This document shows, in pieces, positions 45,001 to 54,860 of a DNA stretch of 64,000 nt. How positions within the stretch are numbered: position 1 is the first letter of the stretch; each line of letters starts with the position of its first letter. The notes below the pieces were generated by a model. That model saw only the letters and a program-made list of their open reading frames with translations, made no database searches and was not told the origin of the DNA. The stretch is from Apteryx mantelli (lineage: Eukaryota > Chordata > Aves > Apterygiformes > Apterygidae), in the NCBI RefSeq assembly GCF_036417845.1, contig NC_089981.1, positions 37,826,668 through 37,890,667 on the forward strand, given 5' to 3'. Position numbers and translations under genes: made by a program.

Positions 45001-47699
45001 TTATCCTAACTTTTTAAATGTATAAATATTATTGTAGACCTGTAATTGAGGCTGTAAAGTCTGTCTTTTACAATGTCTGCCTATGTTTTTATATGTACTT
45101 CTTTTTTAAAGGGAGAATCCATTAAAAATGAAAGACCACCTTCTAATGGTTTGCAGATGAATCATGAAATGGACAATTTCCAGAAAGAGAGACAAAACAA
45201 AGCTGAAAAATTAGATCAAAACGTGGCAAGTTGCTGTGACCAATGTAAGAGAGAAGGTATTCCAGAAGATGAGGACAGAACCAAAACTAAACAAGAAATA
45301 CCTATGGCATTTGCCATTCCTGCTCACGAGGTAAACTTTCTGTCAGGCACCACAGCATATCGTACCATTGCCTGAAAAAATACCACTTCTAAGAGAACTC
45401 TCTGCCAAAGAAACAAAACTATAATAAATACATGTCTATAGATTAATTTTGGTTGAATTATTTTTCAGTGTGCTTTTAAAATCTCATTTACTGTAGGACT
45501 CTTCTATTTTGCATTAAGCACACAAATAAGAGGGAATGAAATGACTGGAATGAAGATGGTAACTAAAACTCACTAGATGGAGGCAGCGCTGAGATTCCAC
45601 ACCTTCCCAGTCCTTTGTTTGCCTATACTTAATTTCAAATACTTTAATTTACAACAGAACCACATAAAGCTTTTTATATTTTAGTAAAATTTAGTATTCT
45701 GCAATTAGACTTACTGCTATAAAGAACTTGATTAAGAACAATTTTGTCAACAAAAGCAGAACTTGTAAATGCAAATGGGTTTTCTTCCAGGATTTATCTT
45801 ACAAAAACCCAATGCAAGAATGAGGTGACATGATGATTACTGGGTCCAGATGTTTCTTTTGTTAGAAAAAAGTATTCAGTATCAAGATTTCTCTTGTGTC
45901 TGGTCTAATTGTAACATGTTAATCTGGGACGGATTTCCAGCCCTTTACTGAGGATGTCAGCTGGGAATGGAGCCAGCTGACTTCTGCGGAGTATGGCAGT
46001 CTTATTTTAAGAAGTGTTGCTTTGAGTCAGCTGTGTCTAACTTCAAGCAGAAGGTAGTACAGGGCACAGAATATAGGATCCCAGGGATGTGGAGGAGAAA
46101 GAATTAAGGGCAAGACAATAGGAATGCAACTGTGGGGAAGAACTTCAAGAAGGTTGCTTATTACATCTTTGAGTACAAGTGATTGTCTCTTTCTTTTCCA
46201 GACTTTTTTTCCATCTGGCTATCTTATTCCTCTTCCTCAGTGTACCCACCATGGCAACCAGGCAGGTTTTTCTAACAAAGAGAAAGCTGGAATATGTTCA
46301 TTACAGCACACTACCTACAGCTCGCCCATTGCTGGTGAGTATTAGATTAAATATACATATAGTTCTCTGTCTTGCAGGACTGTGGGCTAGACTTATCCTA
46401 CTGAGGTCATGACATCACACTGCAGTGGTTTGAGCCTCAGTTTTTAATCCCCTCCCCTACTTGATTTTTCATCTTTAGGTGTGATTCCAGTGACAGCATC
46501 TGAACTGAAAGCAGTTAACATTCCTGCTTTTCATATAACACCCTTGAATATAATGGTATCACCAACTTCTATAGCTGCTGCACCTGTACTGAGCAACTCC
46601 TGTCTCAATTCAAGCAACACAAGTTCTGCCCAGACTCCAAGTTCTTCAGTTCTGAACTTCACACTGCAACATTTAGGACTAATACCTGCTGGTGTGCCAG
46701 TTCCTGCAAGTCCTGTTCTTCAGCGCATGACAGTCTCTTCAAAATCAGAAAATGTTAGCCATAGCTCAGAAAACATGAACTTGAAAGAAGAGAAGGTAAG
46801 TAAAAATATATTGCAACTTCCTGACCATGAGTTGAATGGGAAATACAGTGCAGTAACTCCTTTACAGCAGGTAAAATTCTTAATGTTTTTTCCATCTTAC
46901 TTTATTTATAATACAGCACTGCCCAAAAAAGCTGGAGTAATAAGCAATGAAGGCTAGCATATTACAGGTTAGAAAGCAAAAGCAAGTATCATGTTTGTTG
47001 TGTGGAAGTGGAGCCAGCTTGGAGGAGTTGCAGGATGACAGGATGTGAAGAGACAACTGTCTTAAAGGCAAAATTTGTGATAGATTTGAGATGACATTTA
47101 TTTACAAAATATCCATTTGTTACTTTATCTTTCCTTCTCACTAGTCTCCTAACTTACTCTCAAGGACTTGCTTTTTTTTTTTTTTTTTTTTTTTAAAAGA
47201 AGATAGGTTTGGTAGAGGATTAAAAAAAGAATTTCCACAGGAAGAAATCTGCATATTTATGTAATATTATATTGCCTAAGATATGTTTGTACTAAAAAAG
47301 GAGACAGGAAGGGGTTACAGAAACAGGTTTTCATTTTTTAACATATTTTATTTTTATATGTATATATATACACACACACACATATATAGGTATAAATAAA
47401 AATAGATATACTCTTCTCAGTAAAGAGCTGTTATATTTTTTTTTATTTAAAAAAATACGAAAACCTAAAGCCAGAATTCACTTTTTTTAAATTAAAGTAA
47501 CTTTCTCTCTTTCTCATCTTTTTAGCCAAGTGTTCCAAAGGAACCCCAAGAGCTCCAAACAGTGAAAGAAAACTTTTTTCGCACACCAGGAGGGCCAAAC
47601 ACAGTATCTTCATTTTCTGCAAATTCAGATGGTACTGATGGAATTTCTCAAGGAACCTTGTATATTCCTCAAAGAAAACTTGAAGTGTCAGAAGACTAA
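35958..47699 (+). CDS. E2F8: E2F8, atypical E2F transcriptional repressor, whole gene (13 coding exons)
   Basis: E2F8 binds E2F sites without a DP partner and represses E2F1-driven cell-cycle genes in the nucleus. It acts with E2F7 in S/G2, endocycles and DNA-damage responses. Joining the exons listed below gives one uninterrupted frame of 926, 931 or 943 codons, depending on which of three ATGs starts it (human is about 867). Numbering from the first ATG, DNA-binding domain 1 is at about 130-200, with [13 protein letters not shown] and [12 protein letters not shown]. Domain 2 is at about 275-362, with [25 protein letters not shown] and [13 protein letters not shown]. Two such domains and the absence of a dimerisation/marked-box and Rb-binding region define the atypical class. 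The C-terminal half is rich in Ser, Thr, Pro and Asn. The C-terminal motifs [31 protein letters not shown] and PQRKLEV match E2F8. Synteny with CSRP3 (not CSRP2) excludes E2F7. All introns are GT-AG. Confidence 0.97.
36027..36664 (+). other. E2F8: E2F8 intron after the start exon
   Basis: The first 200 bases still belong to the CpG island. Then come a 15-T run at 36,310-36,324 and ordinary AT-rich DNA. No other feature is seen. Confidence 0.8.
36665..36940 (+). CDS. E2F8: E2F8 exon, N-terminal region before DNA-binding domain 1
   Basis: The exon has 276 bases (92 codons, phase 0 to 0), between TTGGTGCAG and GTATGT. It encodes residues 24-115 (first-ATG numbering). These include [16 protein letters not shown] and [20 protein letters not shown], all conserved in E2F8. 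The TP motifs are likely proline-directed kinase sites (inference). Confidence 0.95.
37232..37388 (+). CDS. E2F8: E2F8 exon, first half of DNA-binding domain 1
   Basis: The exon has 157 bases with acceptor TGTATAG and donor GTAAGT, leaving one base of a split Asn codon. It encodes [32 protein letters not shown] and CLDEVAEEL, the first helices of the winged-helix domain. Confidence 0.97.
37389..38631 (+). other. E2F8: E2F8 intron, nothing else recognised
   Basis: AT-rich intron of 1.2 kb between the two halves of DNA-binding domain 1. No repeats or RNA genes are identified. Confidence 0.8.
38632..38937 (+). CDS. E2F8: E2F8 exon, recognition helix of domain 1 and linker
   Basis: The exon has 306 bases after a long T-rich tract ending TTTTTCAG, with donor GTAATA. 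It encodes [19 protein letters not shown] and [16 protein letters not shown] (the RRxYDI DNA-contact motif and wing), then a charged linker and [12 protein letters not shown]. The linker segment between about residues 220 and 255 diverges most from mammals. Confidence 0.97.
38938..39625 (+). other. E2F8: E2F8 intron, nothing else recognised
   Basis: Intron of about 0.7 kb with TTTGT-rich simple sequence near 39,125-39,155. No further feature is recognised. Confidence 0.75.
39626..39787 (+). CDS. E2F8: E2F8 exon, start of DNA-binding domain 2
   Basis: The exon has 162 bases with acceptor TGCTGCAG and donor GTAAGT. It encodes [20 protein letters not shown] and [20 protein letters not shown], matching the second winged-helix domain. 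It splits a Thr codon with the next exon. Confidence 0.97.
39788..41300 (+). other. E2F8: E2F8 intron with a 16-T tract
   Basis: Intron of 1.5 kb within DNA-binding domain 2. It contains a T run at 40,455-40,470. No gene or clear transposon is seen. Confidence 0.75.
41301..41438 (+). CDS. E2F8: E2F8 exon, recognition helix of domain 2
   Basis: The exon has 138 bases with acceptor CTATTTCAG and donor GTAGGT. It encodes [20 protein letters not shown] and [17 protein letters not shown], the second RRxYDI motif and wing. It ends in a split Asp codon. Confidence 0.97.
41439..41771 (+). other. E2F8: E2F8 intron, nothing else recognised
   Basis: Short intron of 333 bases with standard GT-AG ends. 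Confidence 0.8.
41772..41981 (+). CDS. E2F8: E2F8 exon, region after domain 2
   Basis: The exon has 210 bases with acceptor GCTTTTAG and donor GTATGT. It encodes [29 protein letters not shown] and SAPTSPVK, all conserved in E2F8. It ends in a split Ser codon. Confidence 0.95.
41982..42878 (+). other. E2F8: E2F8 intron, nothing else recognised
   Basis: AT-rich intron of 0.9 kb. Its 71-codon open frame at 42,244-42,459 has no recognisable features. Confidence 0.75.
42879..42963 (+). CDS. E2F8: E2F8 short exon ([11 protein letters not shown])
   Basis: The exon has 85 bases with acceptor CAACCAG and donor GTAAGT. It encodes [20 protein letters not shown], like the mammalian [14 protein letters not shown] segment, and ends two bases into a Lys codon. 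Confidence 0.93.
43216..43250 (+). repeat. (TTTA)n microsatellite forming the polypyrimidine tract of an E2F8 acceptor
   Basis: About seven TTTA units run directly into the AG at 43,252-43,253. There is no other pyrimidine tract, so length changes in the repeat would alter the splice signal itself. Confidence 0.85.
43254..43764 (+). CDS. E2F8: E2F8 large central exon
   Basis: The exon has 511 bases (residues about 468-638), with an acceptor ending TATATTTAG and donor CTG|GTAAGT in phase 0. It encodes a low-complexity Ser/Pro/Thr-rich region with [20 protein letters not shown], which matches the mammalian SYAIYLQPTQAH segment, and a basic stretch KCLKRSQ...[10 protein letters not shown]. The acceptor's pyrimidine tract is provided by a (TTTA)n microsatellite. 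Confidence 0.93.
43765..45111 (+). other. E2F8: E2F8 intron, nothing else recognised
   Basis: Intron of 1.35 kb upstream of the possible cassette exon. It has an interrupted T run near 44,180. Short open frames here match nothing known. Confidence 0.7.
45112..45330 (+). CDS. E2F8: E2F8 exon of 73 codons, symmetric phase, weakly conserved
   Basis: The exon has 219 bases, phase 0 at both ends, with acceptor TTTTTTAAAG and donor GAG|GTAAAC. It is open throughout and joins in frame to both neighbours. It encodes a hydrophilic stretch rich in Lys, Glu, Asn and Gln ([20 protein letters not shown], later [17 protein letters not shown]). I recognise no counterpart of this length in human E2F8, and it could account for the longer protein here. 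A phase-0/0 exon can be skipped without a frameshift. Support rests on splice signals and frame rather than strong homology. Confidence 0.75.
45331..46201 (+). other. E2F8: E2F8 intron, nothing else recognised
   Basis: Intron of 0.87 kb, AT-rich, with a good TTTCTTTTCCAG acceptor at its end. Confidence 0.75.
46202..46334 (+). CDS. E2F8: E2F8 exon with [12 protein letters not shown] motif
   Basis: The exon has 133 bases with acceptor TTTCTTTTCCAG and donor GTGAGT. It encodes [14 protein letters not shown] and TTYSSPIAG, near-identical to the E2F8 motifs. It ends in a split Gly codon. Confidence 0.96.
46479..46870 (+). CDS. E2F8: E2F8 exon with an in-frame internal alternative donor
   Basis: The exon has 392 bases with acceptor ATCTTTAG and donor CAG|GTAAAA in phase 0. 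It encodes [32 protein letters not shown] and [15 protein letters not shown], all E2F8-like. A stronger donor, AAG|GTAAGT, occurs inside at 46,795/46,796, also in phase 0. Its use would remove 25 codons. The removed part contains [12 protein letters not shown], which aligns with mammalian NGQSVAVTGAQQ, so the longer form is taken as the main one. Confidence 0.93.
46871..47525 (+). other. E2F8: E2F8 last intron with poly-T and TA/CA simple repeats
   Basis: Contains 23 T at 47,172-47,194 and a composite (TA)n(CA)n(TA)n microsatellite at about 47,355-47,388. Confidence 0.85.
47526..47699 (+). CDS. E2F8: E2F8 last coding exon
   Basis: The exon has acceptor CATCTTTTTAG, 57 codons and TAA at 47,697-47,699. 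It encodes [10 protein letters not shown] and [13 protein letters not shown] at the C-terminus, matching E2F8. Mammals end a few residues later. Confidence 0.97.
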   Translation, partial: PSVPKEPQELQTVKENFFRTPGGPNTVSSFSANSDGTDGISQGTLYIPQRKLEVSED

Positions 47700-48275
47700 T
47701 TTCAGGATATCGAGTTGCTGAATGTATTAGCAGGCATAATTACTGATAACACACTGCGTGCATCTTGGATTTTATGATGGACAATGTTTATTTTGGACAT
47801 GTATTGGCAAGACCTCAATACTGGAATAGCCTTAATTAATTAATGCTTTAGAATTAAAAGCAGCTCTTAATGAGAAAGTTAATGTCTAATAATTTTTTGA
47901 AAAGGCTTACCTAAACTATCATAGCAACCAAGTTATTTATCTAATGTTTTCTATGTTGCTTTTCTGCTATGCAAAGTAAGCTGAAATTGACTTTGTACAG
48001 AAAGGTACAGTCTATCAGTCAGTACATATTTTGCACAAAGAAAGTACTGTGAGCATGTAAATATTTTCTGCCTTAACAAAAAGGCCATAGTTACAATTTC
48101 TTTTGCTCCTATGTTCAATAATGCTCTTTTGTAAAGTTAGTAAAAACAACAAAAAATGAAATCTTAATCAAGTTTATGTAAGTTAAGAATTATTTATACT
48201 GTATTTTTAATCCATTTGTTCAGATTAAACCTGCATCAAACTGTCAAATTTTGACAGTTTTTTGTTTAATCAAAT
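47700..48275 (+). other. E2F8: E2F8 3' UTR with candidate poly(A) signal
   Basis: AT-rich 3' UTR with several ATTTA/TTATTTAT-type AU-rich elements, as expected for a short-lived cell-cycle mRNA (inference). The best cleavage signal is ATTAAA at 48,224-48,229. It is followed by a perfect 8+1+8 palindrome (CTGTCAAATTTTGACAG, 48,241-48,257) and a T-rich/GT-rich stretch suited to CstF. The exact end is not determinable. Another ATTAAA lies near 47,853. Confidence 0.5.
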
Positions 48276-51200
48276 TAAGTTACCAGAGTTAAGTAACACA
48301 TTGTACATCCACTGGAATCTCTTCACTTTTTTGGCCAGACAGGGATATCTCTGTATTCTGAAGAAAGAGAAAATAGTATTTCATCAGCAATAGATTTAAT
48401 TTAAAGTAACTAGATTGGACTTTCTGAATTATCTCTAGAGATTACATCCACTAATAACACTGAGTAGAGGAAAAGCTTATTTATGAGGTTTGGAATTCCA
48501 AGTAACCTTGTCACGCTAGAGCCTTCTAGAAAATGCAGTCCACATGTCACAAAACCAAGATTTTATATAGTTTACAGAGTTACATAGAGCCTGAAACCAA
48601 TTCTTACTGAAGTTGTCTGTTAAAGTTGAATACTAGTTGGGAATCCTGCTTCCCAGCGAACATGAATACCGAACACAAAGGCCCCCTACCTTGCCTCTGG
48701 TCTCCTATTAAACACGGGACTTTGGAGCCAGGTGCAAGCTCCAGCTGGGGTAGCTGCCAGATCACACAACTGCAAGTCTGGAGATTCTCTTGACACTGCT
48801 CAGGCTTCAAGCCTATGGTAAAGTTTTCATAGTCTTTGTCCCAAGGTTTTGTAACGCTATCTAAAACAGTTTGTGACAGAGGTCACAAATGCAGTTACTG
48901 AAACAGTGCCATTCGCTGTCCCAAACCACGTAAAGGCTGGATTCTAGACACAAGGAGGGCCACAGCTGTCTTGGGCATCCCCATGCCCCTCTTTAGGGCT
49001 TCACTGATGCCCTTATACAAGGGAAAGGTGCTGCAATAAACTGCAGCAGACACAAAACTTCATTCAAATTTGAATTTGAAATCTGAAAAGTCAGAGAGTG
49101 GCTACCAAGCCTTTTTATTCTATCCTTTTACAGAGGTGAGTTAGGTAATTTATCTGGAGTTCAATAATGTTCTAGTTTACTTAGCCTCAAAAGTAACGAC
49201 AAACCAGTGAAGAGGAACTTCTAGCATTATGAATATTTATTTTACAGAAAAAACTTAATTGTTTCATAAAGAAATACATAATTCAAAGCCTTCTCCCTCC
49301 CTTCTTTACCCAAATTCTTCTATTCATTAATATGATTTTCTGCTGGGGAATTCCTGAGGCAAAACTTTAGTTAAGGCTGCACTTCTATTTTCAGTTCACT
49401 TTCAGTTTTAAATTCTATTACCTACCCTAATGGAGGGTCAAAGTGTAAAATTCATATTTATCTGTCATAAGAGCTTGCCACCACAGAAACTGTAAGGCTT
49501 CGGCTCCATGTAATATCCATGTAATATCCGTACTCTCGCATTTCAGCCACAGCCTACCTGGATCAGCCGTGAAGCAGGAGCTCATACCAGCTGCATGTGT
49601 GGTTTTGTATGTGCCGGGTGGGGTGCGTGGGGGGGTGTCTCCTTCACTGTACCTTACTGCTGGAATAGTGACCATTTTAACTTAAACCATCAATGAGGGA
49701 AGGAAGCGAGGAAGAGAAAGCCTCACAGAAACAAGGGTCTGGCTTCAGCCAAGAGGCTGTACCAGCAGTTTCTACTTTCTAGCTAAGATCAACGTTGGCT
49801 TCTGAGTGTTGTTTCTCCCCTGTTGCAATTTCACATTAAACAGGTTAAGTTAAACCAGCTGAATTTAAATTCATACAAGAGTCTCTCCTAAGCTGAGGGA
49901 GCAAAGATGAAGCCTCGTACAGCTCACATTCAACTTAGATGACAGGGAGTAACCAACAAATTAAAGAAAAATCCTGTGTATGCACTTTCCCATGCGAAAC
50001 ATGCCTGTCTAGGTCCAAATTAGGACTGGAGAAAGTCTTCATAGATGTCTAAAGCAAAGCCCAAGATTCAGACTTAGACTGAGTGTGAAACAGTTTTGTC
50101 TCACTGTTAGCTGTTTTAATTAGCTTGATTTTAGTAATAAAAAATTATTTGTATAATACAAAAAAAATCTGACAGAATAGGATAACTATTGAAATACTGC
50201 TACATGATGGGAAAAATAGAGTAAAAGCTGGGAAACAAATTCTCACTGCAGCAGTGAGTAGCCTTTTTTCCTTCTAAGTGATAATTAATCAGAGATTTAC
50301 CTTCCTCACACCTTCTTTTATCAGTTTTACTCTAGTAAGAACAAAGGCAAAGATTTATAGAAACTTGTATTATGCAAAGGAAAAACTTCAAAACTTTCAT
50401 TTTTGGACACTGCAGTAGGCAGAATAAGGAACCGTAATAATTAGGTTTTGAAAGAGGTTCTTGCCACAAATTCTGTGCTCTGTTGTGGAAGGCTGAATGT
50501 ATATTCTGACTTGCTATCAAGTGTCCCTTGGCTCCTGTTGAAATACAGTTGCTTGCTTTTTCATGCAGGCTTTATAATACCCAGCCCTTTACTTTGTTCT
50601 TATTCATTCTGCAGGCTGAAACACTACCTTTTCTCTCCTCCAAGTATTGAATTCCCCAGAAGACCCAGGTTTCTCTCTGACTAGCTGAGCTCACTGCTCT
50701 TCCCACCTGTCTAACCTCTTCTTAAACGTGACCCGACTACTTGATTTACTCTGTTGCCAAGCTCTAGGCGGGTTCCTCTGATCTTCAGACTAGCTTCATT
50801 TTTGATATGCTGTGTTCCAGTTCTCCGAGCAGTGCTTTTAATCCCTACCTTTGATTAACAGAAAACATTACAGTCCTGCACCACCAGAAATATGAAAATT
50901 AATGCATCTGTGCACTCCAATTGCATATTTCAAGTCTGTTTCTCCAATTTCAAGTCCTGATAACCACAGTGGACTTGGGATTATATCAAATTCATAATAA
51001 CCAATAAGCATTCAACCATTCCTTGCACCTATAAGGAACCTGTAAATAAGATTCCCTTCCTTATGGTGGGGGGGGGGGATATAGTATCTGACATAGCACA
51101 GTAGTACATAAACGAAGCCACAGCCAGTACCAGGAATCTAAAGGCTGTACCCTGCCTTTACCTCTTAACTTCAACAAATGGAAAAGAATTGCTGAAGTTT

Positions 51201-52380
51201 GGGGGGAAAAAAATCTTTCTCCACAGATTCCCCTGCATTTGGTTATGGTGCAAATCCACCCAACCACATGCTCTAACTAGCAAAGATCAATGAAGATTCA
51301 GCTCTTGAGAACGTCTGGGCTCCCAGCTGACCAGGGGCACAAACAGCAAGTGGTTATCAACCTGCTAGTGCTTTCCTGTAGTTCAGCGGCAAGCTCAGTC
51401 ACGCCCCAGTCCTTCCTCTCAACCATCTTACAGGAGATGTTCATACCATACACATCTGCAGCTGCCACCGCACCATTTAGCCTTATTTAACTAAGAGAGT
51501 TCCATGAACTATCCTCAGCAGAATGAACGAGAAGAAATGGGGTCCAAGACTCTTCTGCTCAAGAAAAATTAGGCCCCTAACCTTACATCAAAAACCTTTG
51601 CTGGACTCTAAAGAAGTCAAGAGATGTTAAACTCCTAAAACTGAATTTTCAAATTAGCCTCAGTGAATGGGCCCCTAAAATCCTGAATTTTCACATAGAT
51701 TTGGCATCTATTTTCCTTACACTCCCACAAAAGTCCCAGAGTTGAGACCTTCATTATCAGCCTTCGGTTTTTAACCCCTAAGTTCTAGGTGCTTGGCCTT
51801 TTCACTCATCACAAAATCCATGAAGAATGAAGTTTCTAAATTCAGAAGTCCTTTCAAAATGAGAATTACCCTCTAAATCTGTAAAGCACTTAAAGAAAAA
51901 AAAAAAAAAAAACTCTGCAAAGAAATGAACTTTAAGCGCTTTACTCTCCCCACCTCTAAAATGGCTGCAATATCACGCATTTCCAAGGGGCTCAGTGAGG
52001 TTTGGTAGTTAATTATAGATGCAATGATTAAACGTGCTAAACTCTACACATATTAGCTACCAGTCTTAACGCTTAAAAGAAGTACAAACTTAAAAATTAG
52101 AGTGACAAGCGTAAGTCCCCATACTCTAAAACTTTTAGCAGATATAAACCATTTATAGCTATCAAGTTATGAACTGCTCAACTAAATGAAATTCTATTTA
52201 GTTTAAGACTGTTGAGTCCCAGAAGTTCTTACAATCAGTTCTTGATTATTTTTATAATTATTTTGTTAGATTATTTTTGGCAATGTGATCATTTATGACT
52301 AAATCCTCATTTCAGGAACCGTTATTTTATGATTCACGCTTAAGCAATTTAATTGTAACTATAAAATTTCAATCTTTATT
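48276..52380. other. Intergenic DNA between E2F8 and CSRP3, no gene recognised
   Basis: About 4.1 kb of AT-rich sequence. Contents are minor: an 11-bp tandem pair (CCATGTAATAT at 49,506-49,527), a G run near 51,067-51,078, and 17 A at 51,896-51,912. Parts of 51,540-51,900 ('aggcccctaacc', 'gggcccctaaaatcc', 'taggtgcttggcc') vaguely recall an ancient amniote repeat, but the match is too weak to call. Confidence 0.5.
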
Positions 52381-52629
52381 TATGACCTATTAGAGTGCAT
52401 TTAAGAATGCCTTTAGGTGTAATCGGGGGGGTTGCATTGTTGTCCACCTACTCACGAGCGGACATAAGGGAACAAAATGCCAGGCTTTTGTCAGATGTTA
52501 TTTTCAGCTCGATGATAGCAATGGCATTGCTCAGATCCCCAAAGCCCTCTCATTCCCCTCCCCTCCCAGCTTATAGGGCCAACAGCGGTGGCTGCTGCAT
52601 TTAAAGAGTGCAGGAACCCTTCGAGTTAA
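52381..52629 (+). promoter_or_regulatory. CSRP3: Candidate CSRP3 promoter
   Basis: Upstream of the candidate first exon there is a TATA-like TTTAAA at about 52,601-52,606, placed for initiation near 52,630. A TEAD/M-CAT-type CATTCC lies at 52,551-52,556, and C-rich Sp1-like runs lie at 52,554-52,568. These are plausible for a striated-muscle promoter. The assignment rests on position 5' of the CSRP3 coding exon and on the strong donor at 52,678. No experimental start is visible. Confidence 0.35.
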
Positions 52630-52677
52630 ACTCTGCCAGAGGCCAAAGAAAATAGGAAGAAACATCAACCTGCTCTG
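52630..52677 (+). other. CSRP3: Probable non-coding exon 1 of CSRP3
   Basis: The sequence ends CTGCTCTG|GTAAGTG, an almost ideal splice donor. It lies 6.4 kb upstream of the CSRP3 coding exon on the same strand, just after a TATA-like box. It contains no ATG, as expected for a 5' UTR exon. The CSRP3 coding exon begins with an acceptor and 20 bases of leader, so an upstream non-coding exon must exist. This is the best candidate I see, but the start is a guess. Confidence 0.45.
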
Positions 52678-53804
52678 GTAAGTGTAGTATATGGGGTTCT
52701 GCAAGACTGTTTGATATAAGGATTTGGGTTTCTTTTTTTTTCCCCAAAAAAGCTATTAGAAACAGCTTATTGCTTGACTAAGAAAAATGTGTAGGTATAG
52801 CACAGAACTGGGAGTCCTGTAGAGCTGACAGCAGTATTTTAGGTTTGCAGTAGCCAACTGATAAGAGAGATTCTTCTCGGCTTCTCGACCTTCTGTAGCT
52901 ATTAGTGTTACAAGAAAGGGGCTGTGGAGATTCTCATCAGCGAGACAGGCATTGGTACTACAGGCAGGACTGGATAACATAGAAATTGCAGAAGTTTTTA
53001 AAAGTTTGTGAAGAATCACATTTTCCACAGATATTCTATCTTAATATACAAGCTTTCTATAGTATACAAATTTACATGCTTTCAAAATTTCTCAGAAAGA
53101 GAGTAAAAGCATTATAAAACTAAAAAAGAAGTCACTCAAAATTTTTAATGTCAGCCATTAACTGGTTTTATATTAAACCAGAAGGACATTTCTATGTAAA
53201 CTCCACAGAAAATCACTAAATAAAAATGCAGGGTGAAAGAATTCACATGCTCATCGCTCAAGCATCAAAAGACAGCATGATTGGCCAAGTCTTTAGGAAA
53301 AAAAAAAGTTAATTATTATCTACTTCAAAAATTGTTCTATCTAAAGATAAAACTATTTCAGAGAGTGAAGCCTTGCATGTACTTAAAATAATTCTTGGTC
53401 TAATCTCAATTATCCTGGCAATATCTCAAAGTCCATAAGAGCTTTGCTTGGGACTAGAGATCTTAGGACAAGGATAAAGGTGTAAAGAAGGATAATGTGG
53501 AAGGAAAAGTTAAAGCTGATAGCACAGGATAAGGTCTGGGGAAAGGAACTCATCATTTGTGCAGCAGGATGCAGTTTCCCACAGCCACGTGAATCAAACT
53601 GAACTCTGTGTCTAGGGGGTGGGGAGGGTGTTTTTCTAAGTCAAAACTAAGTATCTGGTTCTAGTGTCGGCATATCACATCTTTTGGAGATGTCATCTTA
53701 AATTTCTGCAAAGCTGTTCACCAAAGAAGTTTTAATAGAAATGCGTCATTACCATGCCAGAAAATAAGACACTATTGGGAAGGATACATAGGGATAAAAG
53801 CAAA

Positions 53805-53885
53805 AGACTCAGAGGCAGGACTTTGAGTTCTTCTATCAGCTTTGCCCCTCACTTGCTTCTTATCAAGTCACTTAAAACCATCTGT
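53805..53885 (+). repeat. Probable decayed MIR
   Basis: 'ggactttgagttcttctatc', 'agctttgcccctcacttgct' and 'atcaagtcacttaaaacc' follow the MIR order 'ggactcctgggttctatccc ... ctctgccactgacttgctgtg ... gcaagtcacttaacct'. Several positions are mutated. Confidence 0.5.
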
Positions 53886-54764
53886 TTTGAAAGAACTAGT
53901 GTAACTTAGCGTGACCAGTGTCAGTTGAAATCAGTATTTATTTTCCTGTGTCATTGTGGAAAATCCCATCCCTTGATCTCTATGTGTTGGTTAAAAGTAG
54001 TACACTGACTAATTCCTAAACCCAGACTTTCGTCTATATCCATATTCCACTGAACACATCTGAATATAAGAAATATCACTGTAAATACATAACCATGTTG
54101 TATCTTTCATTAAATGAGCTCACTCTTCAAATGCAAGCATTTTCTCTATTGTATAACTATCCTGTTGAGAAATGATGCTTTCTGCAATGGATTAGATTTT
54201 GACCAAAGCACCTTCAGGCTTTTTGAGATGTAGTGACAGGAACTGTGTTTTGCACTGCAGAAACATCAAGATTAAATATGACATAGTGAGAAAGAGAAAG
54301 AAACTATAGTGGTATTTAATTGACACTTTTAAACAGAATTGCAGTGTGTTAAAATTATTTTTAAATCAAACACAGCTTTTGCCAATAAGAAATACCACAC
54401 TTTTAATACTGCACTAAAACTGACAGGAAAAAAACATTAGATAACCTAGAAACATCTAAAAGCATTAATCTTCTTAAAAGGATACTACAGATGAGATTCA
54501 ATTGTCCTTGGTGCCATTTTTGATGCCCCAGAGTATTCAAGACACTCACATGGCACTACCAAATATAACACAAGACCTATGGGAGATGCAGGCTCTCTGG
54601 AGTGACAGCTGGAGACTAGGCAGGATACCTGACAATACTGAATATCGTGCAAGATACCTATGTTTGCGCAGCTGGATGCCACTCTATTTCTTCTATTAAA
54701 GCTATTCAAAGGTCTCTATAAAGGAAGCTACGTGGTGTTATCCCCGGGTTGCTGGTGAAGGAGT

Positions 54765-54860
54765 AAGACTAAGGTCGAATGAGTCACTAATGGTCACATG
54801 ACAGGTCAGCAGTAAAGCTGTGATTATCTAATCAGGAACAGAATCCCGACTGCATTGACA
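54765..54860 (-). repeat. Possible decayed MIR-like relic, antisense
   Basis: 'gtcacatgacaggtcagcag', 'taaagctgtgatt' and 'acagaatcccgactgc' resemble the inverted MIR core 'ggtcacacagcaggtcagtggcagagctgggattagaacccaggagtcctgactcc'. Confidence 0.4.

Noticed and set aside
35958-47699. Assignment as E2F7 instead of E2F8
   Set aside because: E2F7 has the same two-domain layout, but the C-terminal motifs match E2F8. The neighbour is CSRP3 (N3 and A8-K9 at the N-terminus) rather than CSRP2, and NAV2 rather than NAV3.
48241-48265. Hairpin followed by T-run read as a bacterial-type terminator
   Set aside because: The window is clearly vertebrate nuclear DNA. The feature lies in a 3' UTR, and intrinsic terminators do not apply.
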